This document shows, one piece after another, positions 42,813-51,426 of a DNA stretch of 64,000 nt. Origin of the DNA: Kribbella kalugense (GTDB lineage Bacteria > Actinomycetota > Actinomycetes > Propionibacteriales > Kribbellaceae); the NCBI RefSeq assembly GCF_004365875.1, contig NZ_SODF01000002.1, positions 744,001-808,000 on the forward strand, given 5' to 3'. A program made the translations under genes and the position numbers. The notes beneath the pieces were generated by a model. That model saw only the letters and a program-made list of their open reading frames with translations, was not told the origin of the DNA and did not search any database. Positions within the stretch are counted from its first letter, which is position 1. Every line of letters begins with the position of its first letter.

Positions 42813-43277
42813 TCAGCGGGTTTGGAACCAGGATTTGGTGGGGCGTTGGAGCATTAGGAGTAGGAGGGTGGCGTGGATGGCTAGGCCTAGGAGGCTGGCG
42901 GGGAGGGCCATGATGCCGCCGGCTATGCCTAGGGCGGCTACGGCGATCAGCATGTAGCGGGACCAGCGGTGGCGTTTGCGGAGGTAGAGGGCTGGGACGA
43001 GGTAGATGACCGCGCAGACCAGGGCCGCCGCCACCGCGACGGGTGTGTTGTCGCGTGAGCCGGTGAGTACTTCGGAGATCTGGGCGCCGGCTGAGGTGAG
43101 GGTGAGGATTGCCAGCAGGAGGCACATCGCGCCCAGGCCGATGGCGATCACCGAGGCGATCGTGACCTGTTTGGGTGGGGTCTGCTGGTAGGCGTACGTG
43201 TCCGGAGTCGCACCGAACAGACCGCTGTACGGTCCAGGTCGTCCCTCGCCCGGCAGATCGCCGCGCTGCTCACTCAT
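42813..43277 (-). CDS. Hypothetical four-helix membrane protein
   Basis: About 154 residues. The N-terminal 45 residues are soluble, Gly/Pro-rich (GDLPGEGRPGPYSGLFG). They are followed by four hydrophobic helices (ASVIAIGLGAMCLLLAILTL, VAVAAALVCAVIYLVPALYL, YMLIAVAALGIAGGIMALPA and LLGLAIHATLLLLML). I do not recognise a family with known function. GGAAGGAA three bases before the ATG at 43277 fixes the start. It lies downstream of clpB, separated by a strong terminator. Confidence 0.7.
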   Translation of the reverse strand: MSEQRGDLPGEGRPGPYSGLFGATPDTYAYQQTPPKQVTIASVIAIGLGAMCLLLAILTLTSAGAQISEVLTGSRDNTPVAVAAALVCAVIYLVPALYLRKRHRWSRYMLIAVAALGIAGGIMALPASLLGLAIHATLLLLMLQRPTKSWFQTR

Positions 43278-43343
43278 AAGTTCCTTCCAACTGCCCCTGC
43301 CCCGATCCTCCCAGATCGCCCAAACAGGGCCGAGACAGCAGTC

Positions 43344-43370
43344 GGGGCCCGGTTGTCTCAACCGGGCCCC
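43344..43370 (-). terminator. Terminator of clpB
   Basis: GGGGCCCGGTT (43344-43354), loop GTCTC, then the perfect 11-base complement (43360-43370), seven bases after the clpB stop codon on the reverse strand. No U-tract, as is common in this GC-rich DNA. Confidence 0.8.
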
Positions 43371-43377
43371 GGAACTG

Positions 43378-45960
43378 TCAGATGCCGGACACCTCGAGGG
43401 CGTCCTTGGCCTCGCTGAGGGTCACCTTGACGGTCTCGCCGTCGCGGATCGAGCCGTCGAGCAACCCACGGGCGAGCTCGTCGCCGATCGCGGACTGGAC
43501 CAGCCGGCGGAGCGGGCGGGCGCCGTACACCGGGTCGTAGCCGGTCATCGCCAGCCACTCCATCGCGCCCTCGTCCACGTCCAGCGTGATCCGCCGGTCG
43601 ACCAGCCGCCGCTGCAACGCGGCGATCTGCAGAGCGACGATCTTGGTCAGTTCCTCACTGCCGAGCGCGTCGAACAGCACGATCTCGTCCAGCCGGTTGA
43701 TGAACTCCGGCTTGAACGACTGCCGCACCACGGCCATCACCTGGTCGCGCTTGGCCTTGTCGTCCAGCGACATGTCGGCCAGGTACGCCGAACCCAGGTT
43801 GCTGGTCAGGATCAGGATCACGTTGCGGAAGTCGACCGTACGGCCCTGGCCGTCGGTCAGCCGACCGTCGTCCAGCACCTGCAGCAGGATGTCGAAGACC
43901 TCGGGGTGGGCCTTCTCAACCTCGTCCAGCAGGATCACCGAGTACGGACGGCGACGGACAGCCTCGGTCAGCTGGCCACCCTCCTCGTACCCGACGTAGC
44001 CGGGCGGGGCACCGACCAACCGCGAGACGCTGTGCTTCTCGCCGTACTCCGACATGTCGATCCGGACCATCGCCCGCTCGTCGTCGAACAGGAAGTCGGC
44101 AAGCGCCTTCGCCAGCTCGGTCTTGCCGACACCGGTCGGACCGAGGAACAGGAACGAACCAGTCGGCCGGTCCGGGTCGGAGATGCCGGCCCGAGCCCGC
44201 CGTACGGCGTCGCTCACGGCCTTGACCGCCTCGCGCTGACCGATCAACCGGTGACCCAGCTCGTCCTCCATCCGGAGCAACTTGCCGGTCTCACCCTCGA
44301 GCAGCCGCCCGGTCGGGATGCCGGTCCACATCGCGATCACCTCGGCGATCTCGGTAGGCCCGACCTCCTCGTTCACCATCGCCTCGGGGCCTTCGACGAC
44401 CTCGTCCTCTTCGGACGCCTGGTCCAGCTCCTTGGTCAGCTCGGGAATCTCGCCGTACAGGATCCGGGACGCGGTCTCGAAGTCACCGTCGCGCTGGGCC
44501 CGCTCGGCCTGACCGCGGAGCTCGTCGATCCGCTCCTTGATCTCACCGATCCGGTTCAGGCCGGACTTCTCCCGCTCCCAGCGGGCCTCGAGCGCGCGCA
44601 ACTCCTCCTCGCGGTCAGCGAGGTCGGCACGCAGCCGCTCCAGCCGCTCCTGCGACGACGGGTCCTCCTCGCGGGACAGCGCGAGCTCCTCCATCTTCAG
44701 CCGGTCGACGGTACGCCGGAGCGAGTCGATCTCGACCGGGGACGAGTCGATCTCCATCCGCAGCCGGGACGCGGCCTCGTCGACCAGGTCGATCGCCTTG
44801 TCGGGCAGCTGACGGCCGCTGATGTAGCGGTGCGACAGCGTGGCCGCGGCAACCAGGGCGGAGTCGGAGATCGCGACCTTGTGGTGCGCCTCGTACCGCT
44901 CCTTCAGACCGCGCAGAATGGCGATCGAGTCCTCGACCGACGGCTCGCCGACGAAGACCTGCTGGAAACGACGCTCCAGCGCCGGGTCCTTCTCGATCCG
45001 GGTCCGGTACTCGTCCAGGGTGGTGGCGCCGATCATCCGGAGCTCACCACGGGCCAGCATCGGCTTCAGCATGTTGCCGGCGTCCATCGCGCCCTCGCCG
45101 CTCGCACCGGCGCCGACGACGGTGTGCAGCTCGTCGATGAACGTGATGATCTGGCCGTCCGACTCCTTGATCTCGGTCAGCACCGCCTTCAACCGCTCTT
45201 CGAACTCACCGCGGTACTTCGCACCCGCGACCATCGCACCCAGGTCCAGGCTGATCAGCCGGCGGCCACGCAGCGACTCGGGCACGTCTCCGGCCACGAT
45301 CCGCTGGGCCAGCCCCTCGACGACGGCGGTCTTGCCGACGCCGGGCTCACCGATCAGGACAGGGTTGTTCTTGGTACGCCGGGACAGCACCTGGACCACG
45401 CGCCGGATCTCCGAGTCACGGCCGATCACCGGGTCGAGCTTGCCTTCCCTGGCCCGCTCGGTCAGGTCGACGCCGTACTTCTCCAGGGTCTTCGTGGTCC
45501 CCTCGGCCTCGGGTGAGGTGATCCGCCGGTTGCCACGCATCTGGTCGAACGCCTGCAGCAGCGCGTCCGCCGTGACGCCGAGCGCCGACTTCGCCGGGCT
45601 GTCCACAGTCGCTAGCGAGACCAGCAGGTGCTCGGTGGAGACGTACTCGTCCCCGAGCCCGAGCGCCCGCTGTTCCGCCTGGCTCAGCACGTCGCCGGTC
45701 TTCGGCGACAGGCTCGGCGCCTGCACACTGCCCCCGCTCGCCTTCGGCAACCGGCTCAGCTGCTCGGCGGTCTTCCGGCGTACGGCGTCCAGGTCGCCGC
45801 CGGCTGCCTCGAGCAGACCGATCGTCGTCCCCTCGGGCTGCGCGAGCAGCGCGGAGAGTAGGTGAATCGGTTCCACGGTCGGGTTGCCCGCCGCGGAGGT
45901 CTGACGGATCGCGACCGACAGGGTTTCCCGGGCCAGCGTCGTCAACCGCTGAACGTCCAT
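43378..45960 (-). CDS. clpB: ATP-dependent disaggregase ClpB
   Basis: The 860-residue protein is full-length ClpB. In order: Clp N-terminal repeats (residues 1-145), first AAA+ ATPase with GEPGVGKTAVVEGLAQ (about 200) and TFIDELH, the coiled-coil middle domain (about 395-525, RxxVDRLKMEELAL) and the second AAA+ ATPase with FLGPTGVGKTELAKALA (about 600) and GYVGYEEGGQLTEAVRR, then sensor-2 GARPLRR. The middle domain distinguishes it from ClpC. It pulls aggregated proteins apart and hands them to DnaK. A HAIR operator upstream indicates control by HspR. No strong ribosome site is seen before the ATG. Confidence 0.97.
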   Translation of the reverse strand: MDVQRLTTLARETLSVAIRQTSAAGNPTVEPIHLLSALLAQPEGTTIGLLEAAGGDLDAVRRKTAEQLSRLPKASGGSVQAPSLSPKTGDVLSQAEQRALGLGDEYVSTEHLLVSLATVDSPAKSALGVTADALLQAFDQMRGNRRITSPEAEGTTKTLEKYGVDLTERAREGKLDPVIGRDSEIRRVVQVLSRRTKNNPVLIGEPGVGKTAVVEGLAQRIVAGDVPESLRGRRLISLDLGAMVAGAKYRGEFEERLKAVLTEIKESDGQIITFIDELHTVVGAGASGEGAMDAGNMLKPMLARGELRMIGATTLDEYRTRIEKDPALERRFQQVFVGEPSVEDSIAILRGLKERYEAHHKVAISDSALVAAATLSHRYISGRQLPDKAIDLVDEAASRLRMEIDSSPVEIDSLRRTVDRLKMEELALSREEDPSSQERLERLRADLADREEELRALEARWEREKSGLNRIGEIKERIDELRGQAERAQRDGDFETASRILYGEIPELTKELDQASEEDEVVEGPEAMVNEEVGPTEIAEVIAMWTGIPTGRLLEGETGKLLRMEDELGHRLIGQREAVKAVSDAVRRARAGISDPDRPTGSFLFLGPTGVGKTELAKALADFLFDDERAMVRIDMSEYGEKHSVSRLVGAPPGYVGYEEGGQLTEAVRRRPYSVILLDEVEKAHPEVFDILLQVLDDGRLTDGQGRTVDFRNVILILTSNLGSAYLADMSLDDKAKRDQVMAVVRQSFKPEFINRLDEIVLFDALGSEELTKIVALQIAALQRRLVDRRITLDVDEGAMEWLAMTGYDPVYGARPLRRLVQSAIGDELARGLLDGSIRDGETVKVTLSEAKDALEVSGI

Positions 45961-46017
45961 CTAGTTCCAGCCTTTCAAGCTCAAGCAACAACAGTCACTA
46001 GATACAACTTAGCCAAA

Positions 46018-46038
46018 CTTGAGTCCATTCCACTCAAC
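46018..46038 (-). promoter_or_regulatory. HAIR operator (HspR) upstream of clpB
   Basis: CTTGAGT, seven bases, then ACTCAAC matches the HspR-associated inverted repeat (CTTGAGT-N7-ACTCAAG) with one base different. It lies 58 bases upstream of the clpB start. Confidence 0.85.
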
Positions 46039-46119
46039 TCTGAGAAATCTCGGGGGAAACTCAGGGTCTCCACCCGCCGTCACTACAAGTTGTATCCGTT
46101 TGACTGCTGCTGGTTGAGG

Positions 46120-46671
46120 TCAATTCGCCGGCTGTGGATAACGCGGGTCGACCGTCACCGTCACGCGCCCGGTGGCGAGGTCGTACACGTGCCCCGAAAC
46201 GCTCACCTTGGGTGATAGCAACGACGAGCCGAGCAACCGCTCGACGTCGGCCTTGACCGTGAGCTGCGGATCGGTGACCACGGAAGCCTCCAGTACGGCG
46301 TCGTCGAGGCCGGTCGCCGCGACGGCCCGTGCCCGGAACTCCGGGTCGGCGAGCAACCCGGTCCCGCACTGGGTGTGGTGGATCACAGCGACTTCGAAGA
46401 GCTTGTCGACCGCATCCGGGCCGCCGCGCATCTGCTCGGCCAGGAAGGAGAGGTAGGCAATGTCCTCGATGACGGCGGGCGTGACGCGACCACCGGCGTT
46501 GCGGATCACGGGCGCATCCGAGATCCGGAGGCCGAAGATGATCGCCGGATCGACCCGGTGATCAAGACAGGCGACGACGACCACCGGTACGGCGGGCAAG
46601 CCGAGCGCCACCGGCGAGTAGGTACGGGCGAACTCCTCGTTCCGCTCGAGCAGGGGAGACAGCATGGTCAT
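46120..46671 (-). CDS. Beta-class carbonic anhydrase
   Basis: About 183 residues. The zinc-site segments of beta carbonic anhydrases are present: VVVACLDHRVDP (Cys and the Asp-Arg-like pair, here Asp-His-Arg) and VAVIHHTQCGTG (His and Cys), with VIRNAGGRVTPAVIED between. It would interconvert CO2 and bicarbonate. The family usually has Cys-x-Asp-x-Arg; here the order is CLDHR, which keeps that spacing. AAGGAG lies six bases before the ATG at 46671. The gene is divergent from a TetR gene with two perfect operators between, so its expression is probably repressible. Confidence 0.88.
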   Translation of the reverse strand: MTMLSPLLERNEEFARTYSPVALGLPAVPVVVVACLDHRVDPAIIFGLRISDAPVIRNAGGRVTPAVIEDIAYLSFLAEQMRGGPDAVDKLFEVAVIHHTQCGTGLLADPEFRARAVAATGLDDAVLEASVVTDPQLTVKADVERLLGSSLLSPKVSVSGHVYDLATGRVTVTVDPRYPQPAN

Positions 46672-46692
46672 TTCGGCTCCTTCAAAGATGGT

Positions 46693-46737
46693 AGTGGACA
46701 CTGTCCACATTAACGCGCTATGTGGACAGTGTCCACT
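46693..46737. promoter_or_regulatory. Symmetric double TetR operator
   Basis: GTGGACA-C-TGTCCAC (46694-46708) and GTGGACA-G-TGTCCAC (46722-46736) are each perfect 15-bp palindromes. Together 46693-46710 and 46720-46737 form a perfect 18-bp inverted repeat around a nine-base centre. They lie between the carbonic anhydrase and TetR starts. Confidence 0.8.
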
Positions 46738-46740
46738 TGT

Positions 46741-46746
46741 TAGGCT
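46741..46746 (+). promoter_or_regulatory. -10 element of a probable leaderless promoter
   Basis: TAGGCT is followed by seven bases and the ATG at 46754. It begins four bases after the double operator, so bound TetR would cover the promoter. Confidence 0.5.
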
Positions 46747-46753
46747 GTTGCCT

Positions 46754-47380
46754 ATGGCAGCAGAGGTGACGCGACGACGGGTGCGAGGCGCTGTCCGCGA
46801 CGGCCTCGTCGCGGCCGGGGTCGAGCTGGCCCGCACCGGTGGTCCGGAAGCAGTGCTGCTGCGGGAAGCGACCCGCCTGGTCGGCGTCGTACCGAACGCG
46901 GCATACCGGCACTTCGCCGGCCGCGACGAGTTACTTGCGGCGGTGTGTACGGCGGCCATGGGCGAGCTGGCCGATCGAATGGCAGCCGGTGTCGGCCGGG
47001 TGCGCGGGAAGTACGGCGATGCCGCGGCGGCCGGTCGCCGGCTGGGCGCGATCGGCTCGGCGTACCTGGAGTTCGCCCACCAGGAGCCAGGGCTGTTCGC
47101 GGCGGCGTTCGCGTTACCGCAGCAGCACGAGTACGCCGCCACGGTCGACGGAGACGGACGCGATCAGTCGCCTCTCGGACAGCTGCGCGCCGTACTCGAT
47201 GAGCTGGTCGAGGCGGGTGTGCTCGCGAGTGAACGCCGACCCGGAATCGAGTACCCGATCTGGTCCACCGTGCACGGCCTCGCCGTACTCTCCGGGCAAG
47301 GACCGTTGCGCGACGCACCCGAGGCGACGCGCAAGCAGTTCGAGCAGCGGACGCTGGCGTTCATCGCCGGCGGCCTCTGA
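46754..47380 (+). CDS. TetR family transcriptional regulator
   Basis: The 208-residue protein has a TetR-type helix-turn-helix (VLLREATRLVGVVPNAAYRHFAGRDELLAAV, in parts; residues about 36-66) and a helical C-terminal domain of the WHG type seen in many actinobacterial TetR proteins (WSTVHGLAVLSGQGPL). The start at 46754 follows a leaderless -10. Divergent arrangement and the double operator point to self-control and control of the carbonic anhydrase gene. Its stop codon touches a 24-bp tandem duplication. Confidence 0.88.
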   Translation: MAAEVTRRRVRGAVRDGLVAAGVELARTGGPEAVLLREATRLVGVVPNAAYRHFAGRDELLAAVCTAAMGELADRMAAGVGRVRGKYGDAAAAGRRLGAIGSAYLEFAHQEPGLFAAAFALPQQHEYAATVDGDGRDQSPLGQLRAVLDELVEAGVLASERRPGIEYPIWSTVHGLAVLSGQGPLRDAPEATRKQFEQRTLAFIAGGL

Positions 47381-47426
47381 GGACCTAGAGCTGGTAGGCG
47401 CCGAGGACCTAGCGCTGGTAGGCGCC
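47379..47426. repeat. Tandem 24-bp duplication spanning a stop codon
   Basis: The 24 bases at 47379-47402 are repeated at 47403-47426 with one difference. The right copy holds the end of the beta-helix gene on the reverse strand (GGCGCCTACCAGCGCTAG: Gly-Ala-Tyr-Gln-Arg-stop); the left copy is an untranslated duplicate that touches the TetR stop codon. Confidence 0.8.
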
Positions 47427-48659
47427 TGAGTCTCTGGTCAGGCCGGTCAGGTCCTTGTCGGCCAGGTCGTACTGATAGTTGGAATTCTCGGCGCGGCCGA
47501 TCGCCGGGCTGCCCGCCTTCAACCGGAGGTCGGTGGCGCTGGTGTAGAGCGGGTCGGCCTTGACCGAGTGCGCGCCCAGGGTGAACTGGTAGACGCTGCC
47601 CTGGTAGACCCCGCGGTCCTCGTCGGCGGCGTCGGCCGGGTTGCCGGTGTCGAACGAGTCGTCGTACCCGACCTTCTTGCCGACCTTCACGATGTTGTTG
47701 CGCAGCTTGAGGATGTCCGGACCGCAGCCCTGGTCGCAGCTCCAGCCGTCGCCGTTCGGCAGGTTGACGGAGTTGTTGATCGCCAGCGTGCGCATCACCG
47801 GGCCGATGTTGCTCTGCGCACCCCGGGTGATCAGGAACGTGCCGGACGGCTTGGTCGACGTGATGCTGTTGTACGCGAACACGTTGTCGTCGGAGGTCTC
47901 GCCACTGTCGTGGCCGAGCTCGGTGAACGTGTCGTTGTCGGACGTCTTGTTGTACTCGATGTAGTTACGGTCGCCGTTGAAGATCTCCACCGCGGCGCCG
48001 TCGTAGGTGTAGTCGATGCTGCTGGCGAAGCTGCCACTGATCGTGTTGTGGCGGATCTTGTTGTCGTCACCGTTCACCAGCACGCCGAACGCGCCGGAGT
48101 CGTTGTCCGGCTTCGAGTCGTTGACACTCATCTTGTTGTTGTCGACGAGCGTGCTCCAGCGGATCTCGTTCCCGTCCGAGCCGCCGCGGATCGAGACGCC
48201 GGCGACGTTGTTGTCGGCCTGGACGGTGTCCAGCACGATGCCGTCACCGGCCAGTTCGAATCCGGCCCACTTGCAGCCGCTCGCGCGCAGGTCGCCGATG
48301 AAGATGTTCGATCCGGTGACGAACACACAGTTCAGCACCGGGCCGCCGATCTTCGGCAGCGCGCCGGAGCCGTAGGCCCCGACCGTGATCGGGTGATCGG
48401 AGTTGCCGGAGTCGGACAGCTCGAGCGTGCCGGTCCACGAACCGCCGCGCTTGAACATGATCTGGTCACCAGGCACGAACCCGAACCCGTTCACCTTGGC
48501 CAGAGTGTTCCAGGCGGTCGCGGCAGCGGTGCCCGCTGCGGAGTCGTTGCCCGCAGCCGCGTCGACGTAGAAGGTGCCCGGATCCCTTTCGGCATGGGCC
48601 ACACCGGCGGTGGCGATCAACCAAGTGGCGGCGGTCAGTACTGCGGCTAGCTTGCGCAC
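47409..48659 (-). CDS. Secreted right-handed beta-helix protein
   Basis: The 416-residue protein has a signal peptide (RKLAAVLTAATWLIATAGVAHA, cut after AHA, shown in part) and begins the mature chain TFYVDAAAGNDSAAGTAAATAWNTLAKVN, the usual opening of secreted pectate-lyase-like beta-helix proteins. Repeated rungs follow (NNVAGVSIRGGSDGNEIRW, NGDDNKIRHNTISGS, NGDRNYIEYNKTSDNDTF). It ends with LRLKAGSPAIGRA and DSGAYQR, typical of this group. It may bind or cleave a polysaccharide; a catalytic site cannot be assigned. GAGGA precedes the GTG start. Confidence 0.85.
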   Translation of the reverse strand: MRKLAAVLTAATWLIATAGVAHAERDPGTFYVDAAAGNDSAAGTAAATAWNTLAKVNGFGFVPGDQIMFKRGGSWTGTLELSDSGNSDHPITVGAYGSGALPKIGGPVLNCVFVTGSNIFIGDLRASGCKWAGFELAGDGIVLDTVQADNNVAGVSIRGGSDGNEIRWSTLVDNNKMSVNDSKPDNDSGAFGVLVNGDDNKIRHNTISGSFASSIDYTYDGAAVEIFNGDRNYIEYNKTSDNDTFTELGHDSGETSDDNVFAYNSITSTKPSGTFLITRGAQSNIGPVMRTLAINNSVNLPNGDGWSCDQGCGPDILKLRNNIVKVGKKVGYDDSFDTGNPADAADEDRGVYQGSVYQFTLGAHSVKADPLYTSATDLRLKAGSPAIGRAENSNYQYDLADKDLTGLTRDSGAYQR

Positions 48660-48719
48660 AGAGTCCTCGTCTCAACCGGGGACATTATCTTTCAGCCTGA
48701 CACCCTCGGTAGTCAACAA

Positions 48720-49370
48720 CTACCGCTGACCCGCTGACACCAGCCCTGCGTCGTACGCCAGGATCACCGCCTGGACCCGGTCGCGGAGTCCGGTTTTGGC
48801 CAGCATCCGGCTGACGTGCGTCTTGACCGTGTGCTCGGTCAGGTGCAGCCCGGCCGCGATCTCCGCATTCGAGTTGCCCTTGGCAACCAAAACGAGCACC
48901 TCCCGCTCCCGGGCGGTGAGGACGTCGAGCCGCGCGACCACCGCCGGGTCGAGCCCGGTGTCGGCGAACCGGTCGATCAATCGCCGCGTCACCGGCGGCG
49001 CCAGCAACGCGTCGCCGGCCGCGATCACCCGGACCGCGTTGATCAGCTCGTCCCGCGACGACCGCTTCAGCAGGAACCCGCTCGCGCCGGCCCGCAGTGC
49101 GTCGTACACGTACTCATCCAGGTCGAACGTGGTCAGGATCAGCACCCGCGGTCCGCCCGCCAGCCGCCGGGTCGCCTCGATCCCGTCCATCACCGGCATC
49201 CGCACATCCATGAGTACGACGGCCAGGTCCAGGATCGCGGCCGCTTGCCGGATCGCATCCGCGCCGTCGACCGCCTGCGCGACCACCTCGATATCCGGCT
49301 GCCCGTCGAGGATCATCGCGATCCCGTCCCGGACGAGATCCTGGTCGTCGACCACCATCACCTTGATCAC
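48720..49370 (-). CDS. LuxR/NarL family response regulator
   Basis: About 216 residues. The receiver domain has the acidic pair in VMVVDDQDLVRDG, the phosphorylated Asp in VVLMDVRMPVMDG, Thr in ILTTFDLDEYVYDAL and Lys in FLLKRSS. The C-terminal NarL-type helix-turn-helix reads LTAREREVLVLVAKGNSNAEIAAGLHLTEHTVKTHVSRML in parts. The GTG at 49370 overlaps the stop of the histidine kinase by four bases, so the pair is co-translated as one two-component system. Confidence 0.93.
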   Translation of the reverse strand: MIKVMVVDDQDLVRDGIAMILDGQPDIEVVAQAVDGADAIRQAAAILDLAVVLMDVRMPVMDGIEATRRLAGGPRVLILTTFDLDEYVYDALRAGASGFLLKRSSRDELINAVRVIAAGDALLAPPVTRRLIDRFADTGLDPAVVARLDVLTAREREVLVLVAKGNSNAEIAAGLHLTEHTVKTHVSRMLAKTGLRDRVQAVILAYDAGLVSAGQR

Positions 49371-51268
49371 TCGGCCACCCCGACCGGGATCCACGCCTTG
49401 ATCGTGGTGCCGTTGCCAGGCGCAGTACCGATGTCGAGCGTCCCGTGATGAACCCGGACCCGCTCCCGCATCCCGGCCAGCCCGTGCCGACCGCCACGAC
49501 GCGCGGCCACCTGATCGAATCCGGCGCCGTCGTCCACGACCTTGACCTCGATCCCCGCGGCGCCGATCGCGACCGTCACGTTCACCTTGGTCGCCTTCGA
49601 GTGCCGCACCGCGTTGGTCAGCCCCTCCTGGACCAGCCGGTACGCCGTGAGCTGGTGCCCGGCCGGCGGCAGAGCCGGATCGCCCGTCAGCTCCAACTCG
49701 ATCGGCAGCTGCTCCGACGACACATCGGTCACCAACTGCCGCACGTCCTTCAGACCAGGCTGCGGAGCCAGTTGCGGATCGGGTACGCCGTCCGCGTCCC
49801 GCAAAGCCGACAGCAATCGGTCCAGCTCGCCGAGCGCCCGCCGCCCGGCATCCCCGATCCGTTGAAACCCAGCCAGTACGTCGGTCTCCCCGCGACGTAC
49901 CAGGTCCGGCCCGGTCTCGGCCTGGATCACCATCAGGTTGACCGCGTGCGCGACCACGTCATGCAGGTCCCGGGCGATATTCGACCGCTCGGTCAGCACC
50001 ACCTGCTCGGCCTCGCGCTCGACCGCCTCCTGCTCCAGCTCGACCTCACGGCGAGCCGCCTCGCGATTGCGCCAGTACAACCGGACCGCGATCCCTGCGC
50101 AGACCGGCAGCAGCAGAACGAGCGACAGGCTGACCGGCCACCGGTGCGTCATGATCGCCGAGTACCACGGGTTGCGGAGTACTCCGTCGAAGTCGAAATG
50201 GAACCCGACCCGGCGGATGGCCGGGAAGAGCACCGCCATCGCCGAGTAGGGCATCCAGATGGTGATGATCGGGAGGACGGCCAGTACGGCGATTGCCGTG
50301 GGCAACGTCCAGCGCAGGCTCCGACTGCGCTTCGGCGTCACGATCAGCCGGTAGAGCGCGAGCCCGAACGCGCAGTACAGCGTGACGATGTCGGTCGACG
50401 CCTGCCAGTTGGCGATCAGCGACGCCGCGGCCAGGATCAGCACAGCGACGATCGACAACCGCCGGAACATCAGAATCAGGGCGGCATAGGCGACGACGTA
50501 CGGCATCCAGCGCGGCGCACTCCACCAGTTGCCCTCGAACAGGTCCTGGCCGATCTCGGTCAAGATCAGACCAGAGGCCGCGACCGCCAGCAGGACGTCC
50601 CGCACTCGCTCATAGGCCGGATCGCGCAGGAACCCGCGAAGGTCGGTCAGCCGCGCCCGCGCCGTGGCCGCGTCCGCCCAGCTCCGATGCCGGATCGCCA
50701 GGAACACCAGAGCCAGAACGACGATGAGGAGCGCTTGCCACCGCGGCCACCCGTTCCAGGCGATCTTCTTGAAGTCGTGCACCGTGATGCCGCCCTGGTC
50801 TGCTGACCCGTCGGCGATGTCGGGGTAGAGAAGGCTGATCAGTTTCGGCCGGATCAAGCCCAGCAACAGCGGTAGAGCAGCGGAGAAGCCGGCGACCGCC
50901 AGCACGGTCGGCACCCGGCATCGGCCGGCCAGCGACCACAGGGCGAGCACACAGCCGCCCAGGAGGAACCAGTCGAGCTGACCGACCAGACCGGCCAGGT
51001 AGGCGCCGAGCACCAGACCCGGCAGGGCCAGCGCCGGCTCGAACCGGCGGATCGCGATCAGCAGCGGGAACAGGACAACGACCATCCGCAGCCAGAGCCA
51101 TGCATACGGCCAACCGTCCGTATGACTGTTGGCCGCCCCGACCTGCAGGCTGACCAGCCCAGCCACGGCGAGCGCGGCGTCCAGCCAGATCGCTCGCCTG
51201 CCGACGGACAACCAGGCGAGCGCGTGCGCCCGCGTACTGACCCCCGTCGTTGTACTCACGGCCACCAT
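49367..51268 (-). CDS. Sensor histidine kinase (HisKA_3 type)
   Basis: About 633 residues. The N-terminal 390 or so residues hold roughly ten membrane helices and little extracytoplasmic sequence, so it likely senses a membrane signal. A short coiled coil (EAARREVELEQEAVEREAEQVV, in part) leads to the HisKA_3 phosphoacceptor region ERSNIARDLHDVVAHAVNLM with the His, then the HATPase domain (EGLTNAVRHSKA, VVDDGAGFD, GLAGMRERV). It is the partner of the NarL-type regulator. Start is ATG 51268 or the GTG two codons on; the longer frame from 51322 is less likely. Confidence 0.9.
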   Translation of the reverse strand: MVAVSTTTGVSTRAHALAWLSVGRRAIWLDAALAVAGLVSLQVGAANSHTDGWPYAWLWLRMVVVLFPLLIAIRRFEPALALPGLVLGAYLAGLVGQLDWFLLGGCVLALWSLAGRCRVPTVLAVAGFSAALPLLLGLIRPKLISLLYPDIADGSADQGGITVHDFKKIAWNGWPRWQALLIVVLALVFLAIRHRSWADAATARARLTDLRGFLRDPAYERVRDVLLAVAASGLILTEIGQDLFEGNWWSAPRWMPYVVAYAALILMFRRLSIVAVLILAAASLIANWQASTDIVTLYCAFGLALYRLIVTPKRSRSLRWTLPTAIAVLAVLPIITIWMPYSAMAVLFPAIRRVGFHFDFDGVLRNPWYSAIMTHRWPVSLSLVLLLPVCAGIAVRLYWRNREAARREVELEQEAVEREAEQVVLTERSNIARDLHDVVAHAVNLMVIQAETGPDLVRRGETDVLAGFQRIGDAGRRALGELDRLLSALRDADGVPDPQLAPQPGLKDVRQLVTDVSSEQLPIELELTGDPALPPAGHQLTAYRLVQEGLTNAVRHSKATKVNVTVAIGAAGIEVKVVDDGAGFDQVAARRGGRHGLAGMRERVRVHHGTLDIGTAPGNGTTIKAWIPVGVAE

Positions 51269-51426
51269 TCTGCTTGCCGACGGGCCACGAGCCGTCACTC
51301 TAAGGAGTGACACGGCCGTCATTCGAAAGTGCTCCGGTCGTGGGTACGGCGTCCCTCCTGGCAGGGATCACGGTTGGCTCCTGCTGGCGATGTGCCGGAC
51401 CGGGGTCCGCCGGAAGGGTCGAGGGC

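Noticed and set aside
42710..42913. Forward Gly/Trp-rich frame between two reverse genes
   Set aside because: No ribosome site, odd composition and mostly antisense to the membrane protein gene.
43198..45516. Forward open frame of 772 codons
   Set aside because: It lies antisense to clpB, which is unmistakable. The predicted chain is Arg/Leu/Val/Gly-rich without family features.
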